Assembly: GCF_963678635.1 (NCBI RefSeq)
Contig: NC_087063.1
Span: forward strand, 16,437,006-16,501,005
DNA length: 64,000 nt
Direction: 5' to 3'
Source of the DNA: Symsagittifera roscoffensis
Lineage: Eukaryota; Xenacoelomorpha; Acoela; Convolutidae
Part shown: one piece after another, positions 42,401 to 50,735 of the stretch
Numbering within the stretch: position 1 is the stretch's first letter
How the letters are laid out: every line of letters begins with the position of its first letter
The notes under the pieces: generated by a model
Told to the model about the DNA's origin: nothing
The model's database searches: none
Seen by the model: the letters and a program-made list of their open reading frames with translations, nothing else
Position numbers and translations under genes: made by a program

Positions 42401-43949
42401 GTATTTGGTGATATTTTTCTAAAACATTGAACATCTCGTCTTTTGTTTGTGATTGCATAAAAACATCGTCTAAATAGGTGATTGCGTTTTTCTTGAGTAT
42501 TAGTGGTCTAAAAATTTTGCTCATAAAAGCTGAAAATGCTGCTGGTCCTATGGATATTCCATAGAATAAGCGGTTGAATTCATATTGTTGGTTTCCGATA
42601 ACAAATTGTGTTAAACGTCGTGATTGTTCATCTAGTGGCATTTGATTGTATGCACTATTCATATCGGCGGTTGTAAAGTATTTGCCGTTTATTTTTGTTA
42701 AAATAACTTGTATTGGTTCAATGGGCCAATTACATTTTGATTCATCTATAAGTGAATTGAGGTATCTAGCATCGAGAACGATTTTTAATGATTCTCCTTT
42801 AGCTAGAATGATAACGGGGTTGATGAATGTGTTCCCTTTTGGTTGTTCTTCTTTATTAACTGGTGATATAATGTTGTATTGTTCTAAAATATCGAGTAAT
42901 CTGTTCACTTTATCATGTAAGTGAATTGGTACTTTACTTGCTCTCTGTTTTTTGAAAACTGCGTCTGGTTTTAACGGGAGATGTAGTGATGAACTGATTT
43001 TTCCAACATCGAATTTTGATGTTGCATAGACTGATGAATATTTAATTAGCTGTTTGGCTAATTTTTCGAATTCGTCTTGTGTTATTTGTGAATGTTGGAA
43101 ATTAAACATTGTTAAAAATTTTTGTTGGTCCTCTGTGTAGTTACTTATGTTGAATGTAGGTTTGAAATATGGAGTTTTTGTGAAATAATCCGTATTTCTG
43201 TTTTCGTTACTTATTATATTATTTATAGATAATTCTTCATTAAGAATTGTAGATTGGCAAATATCTAGTAATTGGAGTATATTATTTACGCGATAGGCTT
43301 TTTCGTGTATTGGTGATATTGTAGCGTTGGTTTCACAATATCCTAAAAGTCCTAAAGGTAATGTTACTTGGTAAGGTGTGTTGTTATAGACATGTAAGGA
43401 AATGATATCGGAATTCGAATTTTTCAAATATTTTATGGATGAGATTGTGATTTTGAAAAATTTGTGAATAGGTTTGAATTCAAATTCTGACATATAAAAT
43501 TTTTGTTTGTTTTGTTCTTTATCATATTGGTGAACTTGTTTGATTGAAAAATTATAGATATTTCCTGATAGTGGTTTTAGGTGTTTTCTTTGTTGGTTAA
43601 ATATCGGGTAGAATTTTGAAAAGAATGGTGGTTGTTTATTTAATCTTTGAAAAAATGTTAAGGATGTTTCTTTTGTTTTTGTATATTTATCTTTGATTAA
43701 TATTTTACTATTTAGTATGTTAATTGTTGGTATATACTTCGAAATAAATGGTATTCCAATGATATTATATTTAATGTCAGTGATATGGAATATTTGTTTA
43801 AATGGCTTATTTAAAATTTTGCTTTGCTCCATTGTTCTGGTGGGGAGGAGAAATAATTGGATTTTTCCGTAGTTTATCAATGTTGATCCTTGTGCTGTTG
43901 CTAACTTACTGGAGGTTTCAAGAGGTGTTAGCTTTGGGTGTAAAGTTTT
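39468..43949 (-). CDS. pol: Provirus pol: protease C-terminal half, RT, RNase H, integrase
   Basis: The frame is open from 43949 to the stop at 39468 and lies +1 relative to gag; no in-frame ATG precedes the protease part, so it should be made as a Gag-Pol fusion. Numbering from the TTG codon at 43880: a retropepsin C-terminal half (IIGIPFISKY, residues 39-48), RT with IVLDARYLN (367-375) and the catalytic YLDD (469-472), RNase H with D618, E659, D686 and D731, integrase zinc finger H979/H986/C1016/C1019, catalytic D1051, D1111 and E1147, and a GPY/F module (KGPYQII) near the C-terminus. All catalytic residues are present. The order and GPY/F module place it in Ty3/gypsy. It acts in reverse transcription and integration of the element. 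Confidence 0.92.
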   Translation of the reverse strand, partial: KTLHPKLTPLETSSKLATAQGSTLINYGKIQLFLLPTRTMEQSKILNKPFKQIFHITDIKYNIIGIPFISKYIPTINILNSKILIKDKYTKTKETSLTFFQRLNKQPPFFSKFYPIFNQQRKHLKPLSGNIYNFSIKQVHQYDKEQNKQKFYMSEFEFKPIHKFFKITISSIKYLKNSNSDIISLHVYNNTPYQVTLPLGLLGYCETNATISPIHEKAYRVNNILQLLDICQSTILNEELSINNIISNENRNTDYFTKTPYFKPTFNISNYTEDQQKFLTMFNFQHSQITQDEFEKLAKQLIKYSSVYATSKFDVGKISSSLHLPLKPDAVFKKQRASKVPIHLHDKVNRLLDILEQYNIISPVNKEEQPKGNTFINPVIILAKGESLKIVLDARYLNSLIDESKCNWPIEPIQVILTKINGKYFTTADMNSAYNQMPLDEQSRRLTQFVIGNQQYEFNRLFYGISIGPAAFSAFMSKIFRPLILKKNAITYLDDVFMQSQTKDEMFNVLEKYHQILQNENLKAAPDKSHFFLTRVKFLGHNIERKTITPLKSRIDAIQKLQPPTNKKKIQEFLGMLNFLSKYVYKMQLYLRPFYNILRQQNNFEWNTEHQTRFEEIKKLLTEQISNTIPDSNQPFYAMCDASNFGIGAALLQSHNGTNKMNLISANSRLFTQAELRLSTLECTAIIYTLTEYEFLILGSKHPTVLFTDHKPIIFLFTQKSNPNHRVYRFQLILMKFPNLHIVWTAGKNLALPDTLSRNTPPELLTRKTTVEIPKNIKFYLAENETSPRLECKYAVKTDIEQSQINSLQHFPLYLDCQNNHYEVDLLGTSTFKPIPYSQWIKNNTQQKRTKQHPPKKDHFPLIEKEDLTDKINLSGPQTNDSKYTINQVFDLHDPLDTIPLSKFEIENIFLPPTETITISTLKQYQNLDPIIRQLKSWHKYKTKPVKADSTILGNKTLLRYFRKFNNTTINKNTDLLEYNLNESTVPCLPLSMILIAFNISHTQNIKGHSGSEKTYSNFIQNFYFPNAPIWIKVLCNDCIVCQLNKPYPNQKQIAQKQDFKGQSLYFNHRISFDTKGPISPSSEGNSYIMVIVDAFTHYVALNPVPHCNAYYAYTTLYEHWIAKFGLPEILVTDNGTEFINNEIITLCHLYNIKHKPRTSHAPWTNGLVEGMNRSLQEYLRCIINGNDTKYTEWSADVKLFPLAYNSQITTTLGMSPYEMVFNQKPRKPIMFTANSHKNAQGYCQPNKDSICYNLPLHTHDEDHFHHPQILKLASGTHTEWILNRDKKHNEIYQKITKKLLQRQNINEQINSRFTPASELKIGTFVLIPNFNTQKGISKKLQPLRKGPYQIIAKPTDVTYKITDSNKKEIVQHRNNLLPYYPKEYALRELTQLYSFTGLKIIQNEPHLKNTEQNDNPTENQNTKPIATKNNTQNHKESPKQRKNRKMTEQIIPQEQIDKSENRKTTRLRNQPRKNYKIFIPQSKILKKVEFQK
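43918..43949 (-). promoter_or_regulatory. Gag-pol overlap with candidate +1 frameshift at TCT-TGA
   Basis: Gag ends ACC TCT TGA (TGA at 43920-43918) while the pol frame, one base ahead, is open from 43949. The overlap is 32 nt. A sense codon followed by TGA with +1 shifting is the arrangement used at antizyme sites (TCC TGA), and known gypsy-like elements use +1 or -1 shifting. The two parts of the protease are divided by this junction, so the shift is needed for an active enzyme. I have not identified a stimulatory pseudoknot. Confidence 0.6.
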
Positions 43950-46900
43950 TTATTTCATTCCATGTGGGGATGTTTATTATGTTTGATTCTGCTCCTGAAT
44001 CAATTAAAAAATCTATTTCAAGGTCTGGTGGTTGAAATTCTTTATTTCTTGGGCTTTCTAAGAGAAATGGTATTGTCCAAATTTTTTCTTTGGGTTGTTC
44101 TTTTTGTATATTTTGATAAATGTGGTTTGTATTCAAGCATTTTGTTTTGGTATTTTTATTGGTTTGATTTGTAGTGTTAATCTCATTTGTTTCTTGCGTC
44201 GTTGGTGTGGAATTTATGGGTGTAGTGTAATAATTTTGAAGAAATTCTGATTGATTTTCATATATGTGTGATGAAAAGGGTTGTTCATATATGACAGATT
44301 CATAGTCATTTTCGACTTTTATCATATTGATAGAAAGAGTGTTTTCAGTATCACTTTCTGAATCTGATGATGTACAGTTTATTTGATTGAGTTGTAACGT
44401 ATCAGTTACTGTGTCATCAATACCTGGAGGGTCTGATGTTGTTTCTGGGTTAGATTGTACTTGATTGATTTGTCTTTGATGTTTAGGTGTACTACTTCTG
44501 TGGCGATTATTAGAATTATTATAGTTATTATTATTCCGGTGTGGTGATTGGGAATAATTTCTATAACGATTATTATAACTTGAGTGTCGATTTTGTGAAT
44601 TATTTCGCGATCTGTTTTGGTAATTATTGTTTGGTCTGTTATAGTTCGATCTATTATATGAGTTATTCCTTGATTGATTGTTCGGGTAATTCTGGTTTCG
44701 GTTGTTTGAATAACTTCTATTTCGATTATAGGAGTAGTTTCTATTCCTATTGTATGATGAATTTCGTGATTGGTTGTTTGGATAGTAGTTATTTCTTGAT
44801 TGGGAATTAGATCTAGAAACAAATCGTTGTGTATTTGGATTTGATCTGGAGTAGTTATTTCGACTATTTGGTCTATTGTAGTGATTTTGTGATGAATTAT
44901 TCGTGTTTCTTCGTTCTGGTGATCTTCCTCTATAACTTGAGTTATATGGTGATTGATTTCTTGTATAATTTGTATTGTTCGGGAGTGGTTTTCCTGAACT
45001 GTTGTTGCTGTGGACTGTTTTGTTCGGTAGATTTTGATCTTTTTTCATGTATTGATAGAATGATTTATTTGGTTCTTTATATTTTTGAGGTTTATTTTGA
45101 TTGTCTTGCTGTTTTTGTCTACATTCGGAAATACTATGTCCGTATCGTCGGCAATAATTACACCATTTTTTGAAAGATGGTTTGCCTTTAAAGTTTGGGT
45201 TCTTTTCGTAAATATTGAGTATTTCAGTGATTTTTTCAACGAGGTCTGTCTCTGATTCCTGTATATTATTAATATTAGTGGGAGTCGTTTCAATTCTGTT
45301 AACGTATTGTAATTTCAGATTTTCCGTTTCTTCTAGTTTCATCGTGATTTCTGCTTGTTCTAATTTGTCTACTAGTTTTCGAAAATCTAAATCGGGTTTG
45401 CGAATTGAAGAAGGATGGGATGCTCTCTTTTTTATTGCTATTTTCCTTAATTGTGGTGTTAAGGTCATCATTAAGATTTCTGTCATCTTTGTGTTTTTAT
45501 AGTCATGTGTATTTAATGAATATGCTTTTCGAACTAGTGTTTCGATTCGTACTGCTATTTGCTTGATGGTTTCGTTTGGTAATCTGCGAATTTCATTACA
45601 TAAAACTCTTTGTTGTTGTTTGTTTCTTTCGGAGTCAAACATTTTTGAAAATTCCTGTGTAAACCTTTTCCAGTTTGATTTTATTTCTAGAGGTAGTACT
45701 GAAAACCATTTTTGGGCTGCGCCATCTAAGGTTGTTTGTATTAACGCTGTGCGTCGATGTATCCAATTTTGATGTAGTGGCGTATTAATTGGTTCAGGTC
45801 CAATATTTAAAATCAGGTTTGCTGTTACTGCATTTAAATAATCTTCTACAGAGTATTCAGGGTCTGTTCCTGTGAAAACCATTAAAGGTTTGTTTGATGT
45901 TATTGATGATCCACCCATAAGGTATGGATTCATTGTCATTTGTAATGATTCTGCTGCATTTGGCATTTGAGAAAAATTTGAAAGTTGGTTTCTTGTTATT
46001 TCATGTTGTTGGAGATAATATGGGAGTGGTATTTCATTTTGCATTTGTGATGGTTGATACGAGTGTGCAGTCATTGGATTTTGTTGTTGAATTGGTTGAA
46101 AAGATTGTGTATTAATTAAATTTTGTTGTTGAATTGGTTGTTGATGTTGTGCATCTATTGGTTGTGGAGAAAAATTTCTATGATTTGTACGTGTTTTCTG
46201 TATTTCTTGTCTACGATATTCTTGAGTATTTGGTGCAAATATATCTGGTTGTAAGAAATCATCATCTGAGGATAAATAATCCATTTGATAAGATGTCTGT
46301 TTTTTATTTTTATTTTGTTGAAAAAATGGGTAATTTTCACTGTGATCCTGTGGAGGATTTGTTTGGAAATTTATTGAATTAGGTTGGGTCATTGGGTTAT
46401 CCCAATTTCGAGATCTTGTATATTGGTTAAAATTTCTTTGTGGTTGGTTATATGTTTTTGATGGATGTGTATAATTATAATTATGGTCTGCAAAGTTGTT
46501 TCTAGTGAATGTTTTGCGTGTTTTTGATGGTATTGTCATGGGTCTGTATGTTTGGTAATCCATATGTGAATATTTAGGGGCAACCGAAGGTTTAACGGTT
46601 GATTGTAAGGTTACCTGTGTTTGTGAAGGATTTGTATTTCTTGGTGTTGTTAAATTTGGGCGTATTGGTGAAATACTTTGTTGTGTAGTTGTTGTGTGTA
46701 CAATTTCTTCATTTATGAAGTGTGATGGTGTCTGGATATCTTGTTGAGTAAGATTCCTAGTTCCATTGAGGTTTTCATTGTGTATGACTGTAGAGTTTAA
46801 ACTATTATTTTGTGTATCGGGCAAAAATGTATTATAGTTTAATGGTGTTGCATCAATGGTTAATGGTATTACTTTTACATAATCTCTTATGTAAGATATC

Positions 46901-47685
46901 GTACTTATTGCTTGACTTGAGATTGATTGTGGGAAGCTTATAAATGCGGGATGAGACCATTCGGGGTCCCAAACATAATCTGATTGTTCTGTGATAGCGG
47001 TATCATCGTTCGAGTTTTGGGGTCTAAAATTTTTTCTTGCTTGTGCAATTAAATCAATATTGTGTGTGAAATAATCTATTATGAACCATGCCAAAATTTT
47101 TTGTAGATCGTGTTTTGTATGTTGTGAAACGTCGTCTTTCGTGAAATTTTCTTTAATGATGTTTAAATAACTAGAGAGTAGTGTGATTTCATGTCGTACT
47201 CTTAAATGTTTAGATGTTTCTGTCGGTGAGACATTTGTTATTGGGATTTCGTTTTCTAATATCGAAATATAACTATATATTATTGCGAAAACTTCATTGG
47301 TGAATATGGAGTTTGCTCTTTGTGAGTTATGATATTGGATGCTTTTTATATATTCTGAAAAAACTTTTGAAAATTCTAAATCAAGATCGTCTGTTTGAAT
47401 TGTATATTTTCTATTATTATGGTTTGGTGAGGTGAATTCTATGGAGTAGATTCCATACTGTTGTGTTATGTTGCATATATCTTTTAAGTAGTGGTCTATG
47501 ATTTGTCTTTTGATTTTTACATCTGGGAACTCTGTTTTACATGGACTGATTCCGGGTTCAAATAAATTTAATAGTAAATTTTTGCAAAATATATGCTGTC
47601 CTCTATCGGTGGTTGCATCTACTATAAAAGGAAAGATTTCATCATCATCTGGACTTTCTTCACCTGGGGTGTGCGTTGAGCTCAT
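43918..47685 (-). CDS. gag: Provirus gag with N-terminal half of protease, 1255 aa
   Basis: ATG at 47685-47683. Residues 1 to about 220 look globular and acidic/aromatic; about 290-570 is Gln/Asn/Thr/Pro-rich; a Gag core with AAQKWFSVLPLEIKSNWKRF near residue 655 matches the retrotransposon Gag capsid pattern (W-x2-F). A knuckle WCNYCRRYGHSISEC (C-x2-C-x4-H-x4-C) lies near 840, followed by an Asn/Arg/Ser/Tyr repeat region to about 1060. The C-terminus has FLIDSGAESNII, the protease active site D-S-G. Gag of gypsy elements is normally 300-500 residues; the additional 600 N-terminal residues are unusual. It forms the particle and binds RNA. Confidence 0.88.
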   Translation of the reverse strand: MSSTHTPGEESPDDDEIFPFIVDATTDRGQHIFCKNLLLNLFEPGISPCKTEFPDVKIKRQIIDHYLKDICNITQQYGIYSIEFTSPNHNNRKYTIQTDDLDLEFSKVFSEYIKSIQYHNSQRANSIFTNEVFAIIYSYISILENEIPITNVSPTETSKHLRVRHEITLLSSYLNIIKENFTKDDVSQHTKHDLQKILAWFIIDYFTHNIDLIAQARKNFRPQNSNDDTAITEQSDYVWDPEWSHPAFISFPQSISSQAISTISYIRDYVKVIPLTIDATPLNYNTFLPDTQNNSLNSTVIHNENLNGTRNLTQQDIQTPSHFINEEIVHTTTTQQSISPIRPNLTTPRNTNPSQTQVTLQSTVKPSVAPKYSHMDYQTYRPMTIPSKTRKTFTRNNFADHNYNYTHPSKTYNQPQRNFNQYTRSRNWDNPMTQPNSINFQTNPPQDHSENYPFFQQNKNKKQTSYQMDYLSSDDDFLQPDIFAPNTQEYRRQEIQKTRTNHRNFSPQPIDAQHQQPIQQQNLINTQSFQPIQQQNPMTAHSYQPSQMQNEIPLPYYLQQHEITRNQLSNFSQMPNAAESLQMTMNPYLMGGSSITSNKPLMVFTGTDPEYSVEDYLNAVTANLILNIGPEPINTPLHQNWIHRRTALIQTTLDGAAQKWFSVLPLEIKSNWKRFTQEFSKMFDSERNKQQQRVLCNEIRRLPNETIKQIAVRIETLVRKAYSLNTHDYKNTKMTEILMMTLTPQLRKIAIKKRASHPSSIRKPDLDFRKLVDKLEQAEITMKLEETENLKLQYVNRIETTPTNINNIQESETDLVEKITEILNIYEKNPNFKGKPSFKKWCNYCRRYGHSISECRQKQQDNQNKPQKYKEPNKSFYQYMKKDQNLPNKTVHSNNSSGKPLPNNTNYTRNQSPYNSSYRGRSPERRNTNNSSQNHYNRPNSRNNYSRSNPNTQRFVSRSNSQSRNNYYPNNQSRNSSYNRNRNYSYNRNRSYSNNRNQNYPNNQSRNNSYNRSNYNRPNNNYQNRSRNNSQNRHSSYNNRYRNYSQSPHRNNNNYNNSNNRHRSSTPKHQRQINQVQSNPETTSDPPGIDDTVTDTLQLNQINCTSSDSESDTENTLSINMIKVENDYESVIYEQPFSSHIYENQSEFLQNYYTTPINSTPTTQETNEINTTNQTNKNTKTKCLNTNHIYQNIQKEQPKEKIWTIPFLLESPRNKEFQPPDLEIDFLIDSGAESNIINIPTWNEIKNFTPKANTS

Positions 47686-48127
47686 TTTTTCGTTCGATGA
47701 CTGTTAATATGTAATTATTAATGTGTCGAATTGGTTGATTCCAATTGTATAAATGTACTGGTTTGTGTTTATACTGCTTTTTTATTCTTCTTTTTCCTCG
47801 TTTTGATGAATTTGAAGTTGTTTCTGAGTCAGAAAAATATAATTGATCGTGAAGTGGGTAATTTTTATCTATTGATTCTTTTAGTTTGTAAAGTTCGTCT
47901 AAACTGTTGGTTTCTGATTCTGAAAATGCGTTTCGATTTTTTGAAAATCTTTTTCGTGTTATTTGTCTTTGTTTCGTTATTATTTTTCTTTTTAGTGTTT
48001 GTCGTTTTGTTCGAATGTATCCAACTGTTTGTGTATGAGGTGTGATTACAAGGTCGTATTTTTTGTTATCTATTTCACAATTGTGTAAAACGATTGTTTG
48101 TTTATTTCCTAGGTTTTTAAATGACAT
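47660..48127 (-). CDS. Provirus ORF-1, 155 aa basic protein ahead of gag
   Basis: ATG at 48127-48125; the end overlaps the gag start by 26 nt in another frame. It is rich in Lys and Arg, with clusters RTKRQTLKRKIITKQRQITR (residues about 39-58) and KRGKRRIKKQYKHK (about 110-123) that resemble nuclear localisation or RNA-binding arginine-rich motifs. An acidic Ser segment lies between (YFSDSETTSNSS). No family is recognised. By position and charge it might be an RNA-binding regulator or a non-canonical nucleocapsid, but this is inference. As the first ORF of the genomic RNA it would be translated before gag unless skipped. Confidence 0.6.
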   Translation of the reverse strand: MSFKNLGNKQTIVLHNCEIDNKKYDLVITPHTQTVGYIRTKRQTLKRKIITKQRQITRKRFSKNRNAFSESETNSLDELYKLKESIDKNYPLHDQLYFSDSETTSNSSKRGKRRIKKQYKHKPVHLYNWNQPIRHINNYILTVIERKNELNAHPR

Positions 48128-49363
48128 AAGGTTTAGGATGACGGATGCAAAAGGTTGTTAAATGATTTCTATTTTCTTAAACTGTTAGTTCTTACGATTT
48201 TTTGGTTAGCTTAACCTGGGTCTATTTGTTCAGGGTTGGAGAGAAAAGTATATCGATTCCGAAGAATGATTTTTTACTTTCTCGTGGCTAGTATAAGTTA
48301 AGGTGTTAACTTACTTAATCTTACTTAGGGGTAGTGATTGTGTTCAAGGGTTGGAGAATAGTAAATCGATCCACAAGGTTCAGGTATAATTAGAACGCGA
48401 GTAGTTCGTTAGATACTATTTTAAACTTACTAAGTCTAAGATTTATCCTGGGTCTGGTAAGAGGGGGGGGTCAAGTGAAGGATGAATAACCGAAGTTCTT
48501 CACTGTTTATCCTAATTTGAATGATTTGTTTTGTTTAAAAATTTCTATTAGTCTTGGGTCTTTAGAAAGGGTTGGGTAGTGAATCGACGTTTGAGGTCGT
48601 TAGACACTAATTAAGTGGGTGGGGGAGAACAAAGTTGTTCTGTTTGATCCAAGGATAAGCCTTGATGATCAAATTTGAAATTTAATTAAGTAGAAAATGA
48701 TTTAAGATCCAAGGATAAGCCTTGATGATCTGGTTTTAAAATTAAGTGAATTTAAGTTTTAATAAAATTTTAAATGTGTGTTAAAGGAAAGATTTAGTGT
48801 TTTGATGATGTTAGTGGGTTTATGATTGCTGTTATGTTTTAGATGATGGAGCTGGAACAACAGGATGATTTATGATTACTAACCATTTATTGTCATGCTA
48901 CTAATTTTTATTTTTTATTTTTCAATAAATATTTTTCAAACATGTTTTGTATATTACTGCAGAGTTTTAGGAAAACGATCTTAGATCTTTTTATCAATCG
49001 TTATTGTATATTAATAATTTTGTTTAGCGCCTGAAATGATTTTGAAGATTAACTTCAAGGTTTTATGTTTGCAAATGAAAATCTAAATTCATTGCCAGTA
49101 GTATTCTAAATATAAAAGTTTGTTCTGGTTTTTGCCTAACTATCATATAGCTATATGGCAAGTTTCTACTTTGTCGTATGTCGTCTCTGGTTCGAGGTCT
49201 TCTTCCAATTCCGGGTAGTTCTGTTATGGTTCGGAATATTGGCTCTGATCTATTGAGTCGTAGAGACATTTCGATTAAATTATTGTCGTATAACATTTTT
49301 TAAATGTTTTTGTCTAATTTCTAATCTATTTTGGTTAATTCTAAGCTATTAAGGTCTTGTTCG
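48128..49363 (-). other. Provirus leader region
   Basis: 1.2 kb between the primer site and ORF-1 with no long sense ORF. It contains two exact 25-nt copies GATCCAAGGATAAGCCTTG-ATGATC (48646-48670 and 48706-48730), each with a CAAGG/CCTTG hairpin, and three related GGGTTGG...TCGA blocks near 48233, 48341 and 48568. Such leaders normally hold splice donor and packaging signals. Confidence 0.55.
48646..48730. repeat. Duplicated 25-nt hairpin motif in the leader
   Basis: Positions 48646-48670 and 48706-48730 are identical (begin GATCCAAGGATAAGCC, end TTGATGATC), 60 nt apart. Each can form a five-base-pair stem (CAAGG with CCTTG) with an ATAAG loop. Paired hairpins in a leader resemble dimerisation or packaging elements of retroviruses. 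Confidence 0.6.
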
Positions 49364-49381
49364 AGACTTATGGTCGCACCA
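49364..49381 (-). promoter_or_regulatory. Primer binding site
   Basis: Two bases after the CA end of the 5' LTR the sense strand reads TGGTGCGACCATAAGTCT, which starts with TGG and is complementary to a tRNA 3' end ...GGTCGCACCA. The primer tRNA is not identified: the sequence is not the classic Lys or Ser primer of insect errantiviruses that I know. Confidence 0.7.
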
Positions 49382-49383
49382 GA

Positions 49384-49793
49384 TGAGTTAGGACCGAGTT
49401 GGTTAACTCATAGAGTAATTTCGGATAGGGTACACCGTCTGCTCGTCACGCTATCTTATTTTCGGCCGGATAGATTCGTGCAACTTCTTAGTCTAATACC
49501 GATCCTAATCTTACTCTTATACTATCTAGTCTCAGGTTGTTTAACTAGTCTCTGCTAGGCTCAATAGATCTAGGGTATACTGGTTTATTGCGGCTGCTGA
49601 AGTGCTCGGGAGAGTCCAACTAATTTCTAAGTTAAATTCAAATCTCTCTGGTGCTGAAATTACAAGTAACTTCAGCACTTACAAATAAGTGGGTTGTTAG
49701 TTAGATGGATCATGATTGGTTAATATTAAATACTTTACATTGGTAAAATATCTAATTTATCCAATCATAAAATGTAGTTTAGATCAGGTTCCA
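49384..49793 (-). repeat. 5' LTR of the provirus
   Basis: 410 bp, TG...CA ends, apparently identical to 30913-31322. On the sense strand CCAAT-type words near the start and AATAAA at 49589-49584 fit a promoter and polyadenylation LTR. Flanked on the outer side by TATA (49794-49797), the target duplication. Confidence 0.93.
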
Positions 49794-50069
49794 TATATTT
49801 TTGATCGAGTCATTTTGAAAACAATATAAAGCCCACTTTTGCCATTTCTACTTATGTTTGCACAAATGCAACTTCGCAGCTGTGTTGAGCCTTTTTTCTC
49901 GAAAAATTACAGTGGTCGAAACTCTTTGTGGTTGCTCAGCAAATTTCTTTGCTTTTCCAAATATTTTTGTCTTGTATTTATATGGCCAACGGGAGCGGTC
50001 TTCCAAACTCGTACAGGTTTCTTGTTTTAAAAGGATGTGTTTCAAATTGAGTTATTTTTTGTCTCTCAG
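49794..50069. other. PAN-gene intron sequence right of the provirus
   Basis: Short intronic stretch from the target duplication to the acceptor TTTTTTGTCTCTCAG at 50055-50069. Without the provirus this intron would be only about 440 bp. No other feature. Confidence 0.6.
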
Positions 50070-50215
50070 ATGCTAATTGTGGCTCTGAAGCCTCAAACGT
50101 GTTCAGTGGCAACTCATCGGGCCAAGAAATGGCTGAGATACTCTATGCTCCCCCTGATGTCTTCACACTTGTCCTCAAGGACGACACAGGAGCTGAAAAG
50201 TGTTGGGAGAGACAG
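50070..50215 (+). CDS. PAN-domain gene, exon 5
   Basis: Acceptor TGTCTCTCAG ends at 50069; donor GTAAGC begins at 50216. Two bases complete the codon left in phase 1 by exon 4, and the exon ends in phase 0. It encodes NCGSEASNVFSGNSSGQEMA, then VFTLVLKDDTGAEKCWERQ, with two Cys and possible N-glycosylation sites. Phase agreement across the 19-kb intron shows that the provirus interrupts an intron, not a codon. Confidence 0.65.
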
Positions 50216-50639
50216 GTAAGCTGATTAACTGTCTGACATGTCATTGAAAAGTTGATTTTAAGCAGAACATATGGTACATCTTAGCAAAAAGTGGTAGAAC
50301 TTCACCTAACTGCATATATAGAAAAAAAACCGAAAACTATTGCACTAATTGATGTGCCCTTAACGCAGCCTATAAATTAGCAGTATCCGATGAGCTTGCG
50401 GTGTATATGTCGGAATTGAAGAGCGGTTATAACTAGGTTAAAACAGGACTCGCTCGCACATCTTTAAATAAAAGCGCTTCAAAAACTCAAATTAATCATT
50501 GGTTATAACTGTATATGGATGCATAACCTTGGTCTTTTCTATGAATGGATCCTGTAGATATCGGAACGATCATATTAAAATTGAAGGCCAAATCCGTGGC
50601 TGACATCTTTGAAAAATTATCGGTAGAAAATCAAATGGC

Positions 50640-50735
50640 AGGGGTCTAGGACTAAACCCCCCACGATCAAATCCCCCAGGACAAAATCCCACCGGATAAC
50701 ATCCCACAGGACAAAAGCCCCCAGTTTTTAATTTA
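50640..50735. repeat. Tandem subrepeats, probable MULE terminal region
   Basis: Units of about 15-17 bp, AGGACAAAATCCCACC, GGATAACATCCCAC, AGGACAAAAGCCCCC, recur in tandem. Terminal arrays of such GGACAAAA-TCCCCC units accompany MULE-type elements in animal genomes, and MULE-like coding sequence follows on the minus strand. Confidence 0.5.

Larger units (their letters stand above)
30913..49793 (-). mobile_element. Complete Ty3/gypsy env-bearing provirus (errantivirus-like), 18.9 kb
   Basis: Two 410-bp direct repeats starting TGAGTTAGG and ending GGTTCCA flank an interior whose long ORFs all lie on the minus strand. TATA at 30909-30912 and 49794-49797 is a 4-bp target duplication. A tRNA-complementary primer site adjoins the 5' LTR at 49364-49381. 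Pol order is protease, RT, RNase H, integrase with a GPY/F module, which defines Ty3/gypsy (Metaviridae). An env-like ORF downstream of pol makes it errantivirus-like. The LTRs show no difference that I can find by eye and the main frames are open, so the insertion is young. Its size is well above the 7-9 kb usual for gypsy elements. Confidence 0.93.

Noticed and set aside
34820-48045. Many plus-strand ORFs of 60-110 codons opposite gag, pol and env
   Set aside because: They are antisense shadows of the long minus-strand genes, rich in Leu/Phe/Cys as expected from complementing Asn/Gln/Thr/Lys-rich coding sequence.
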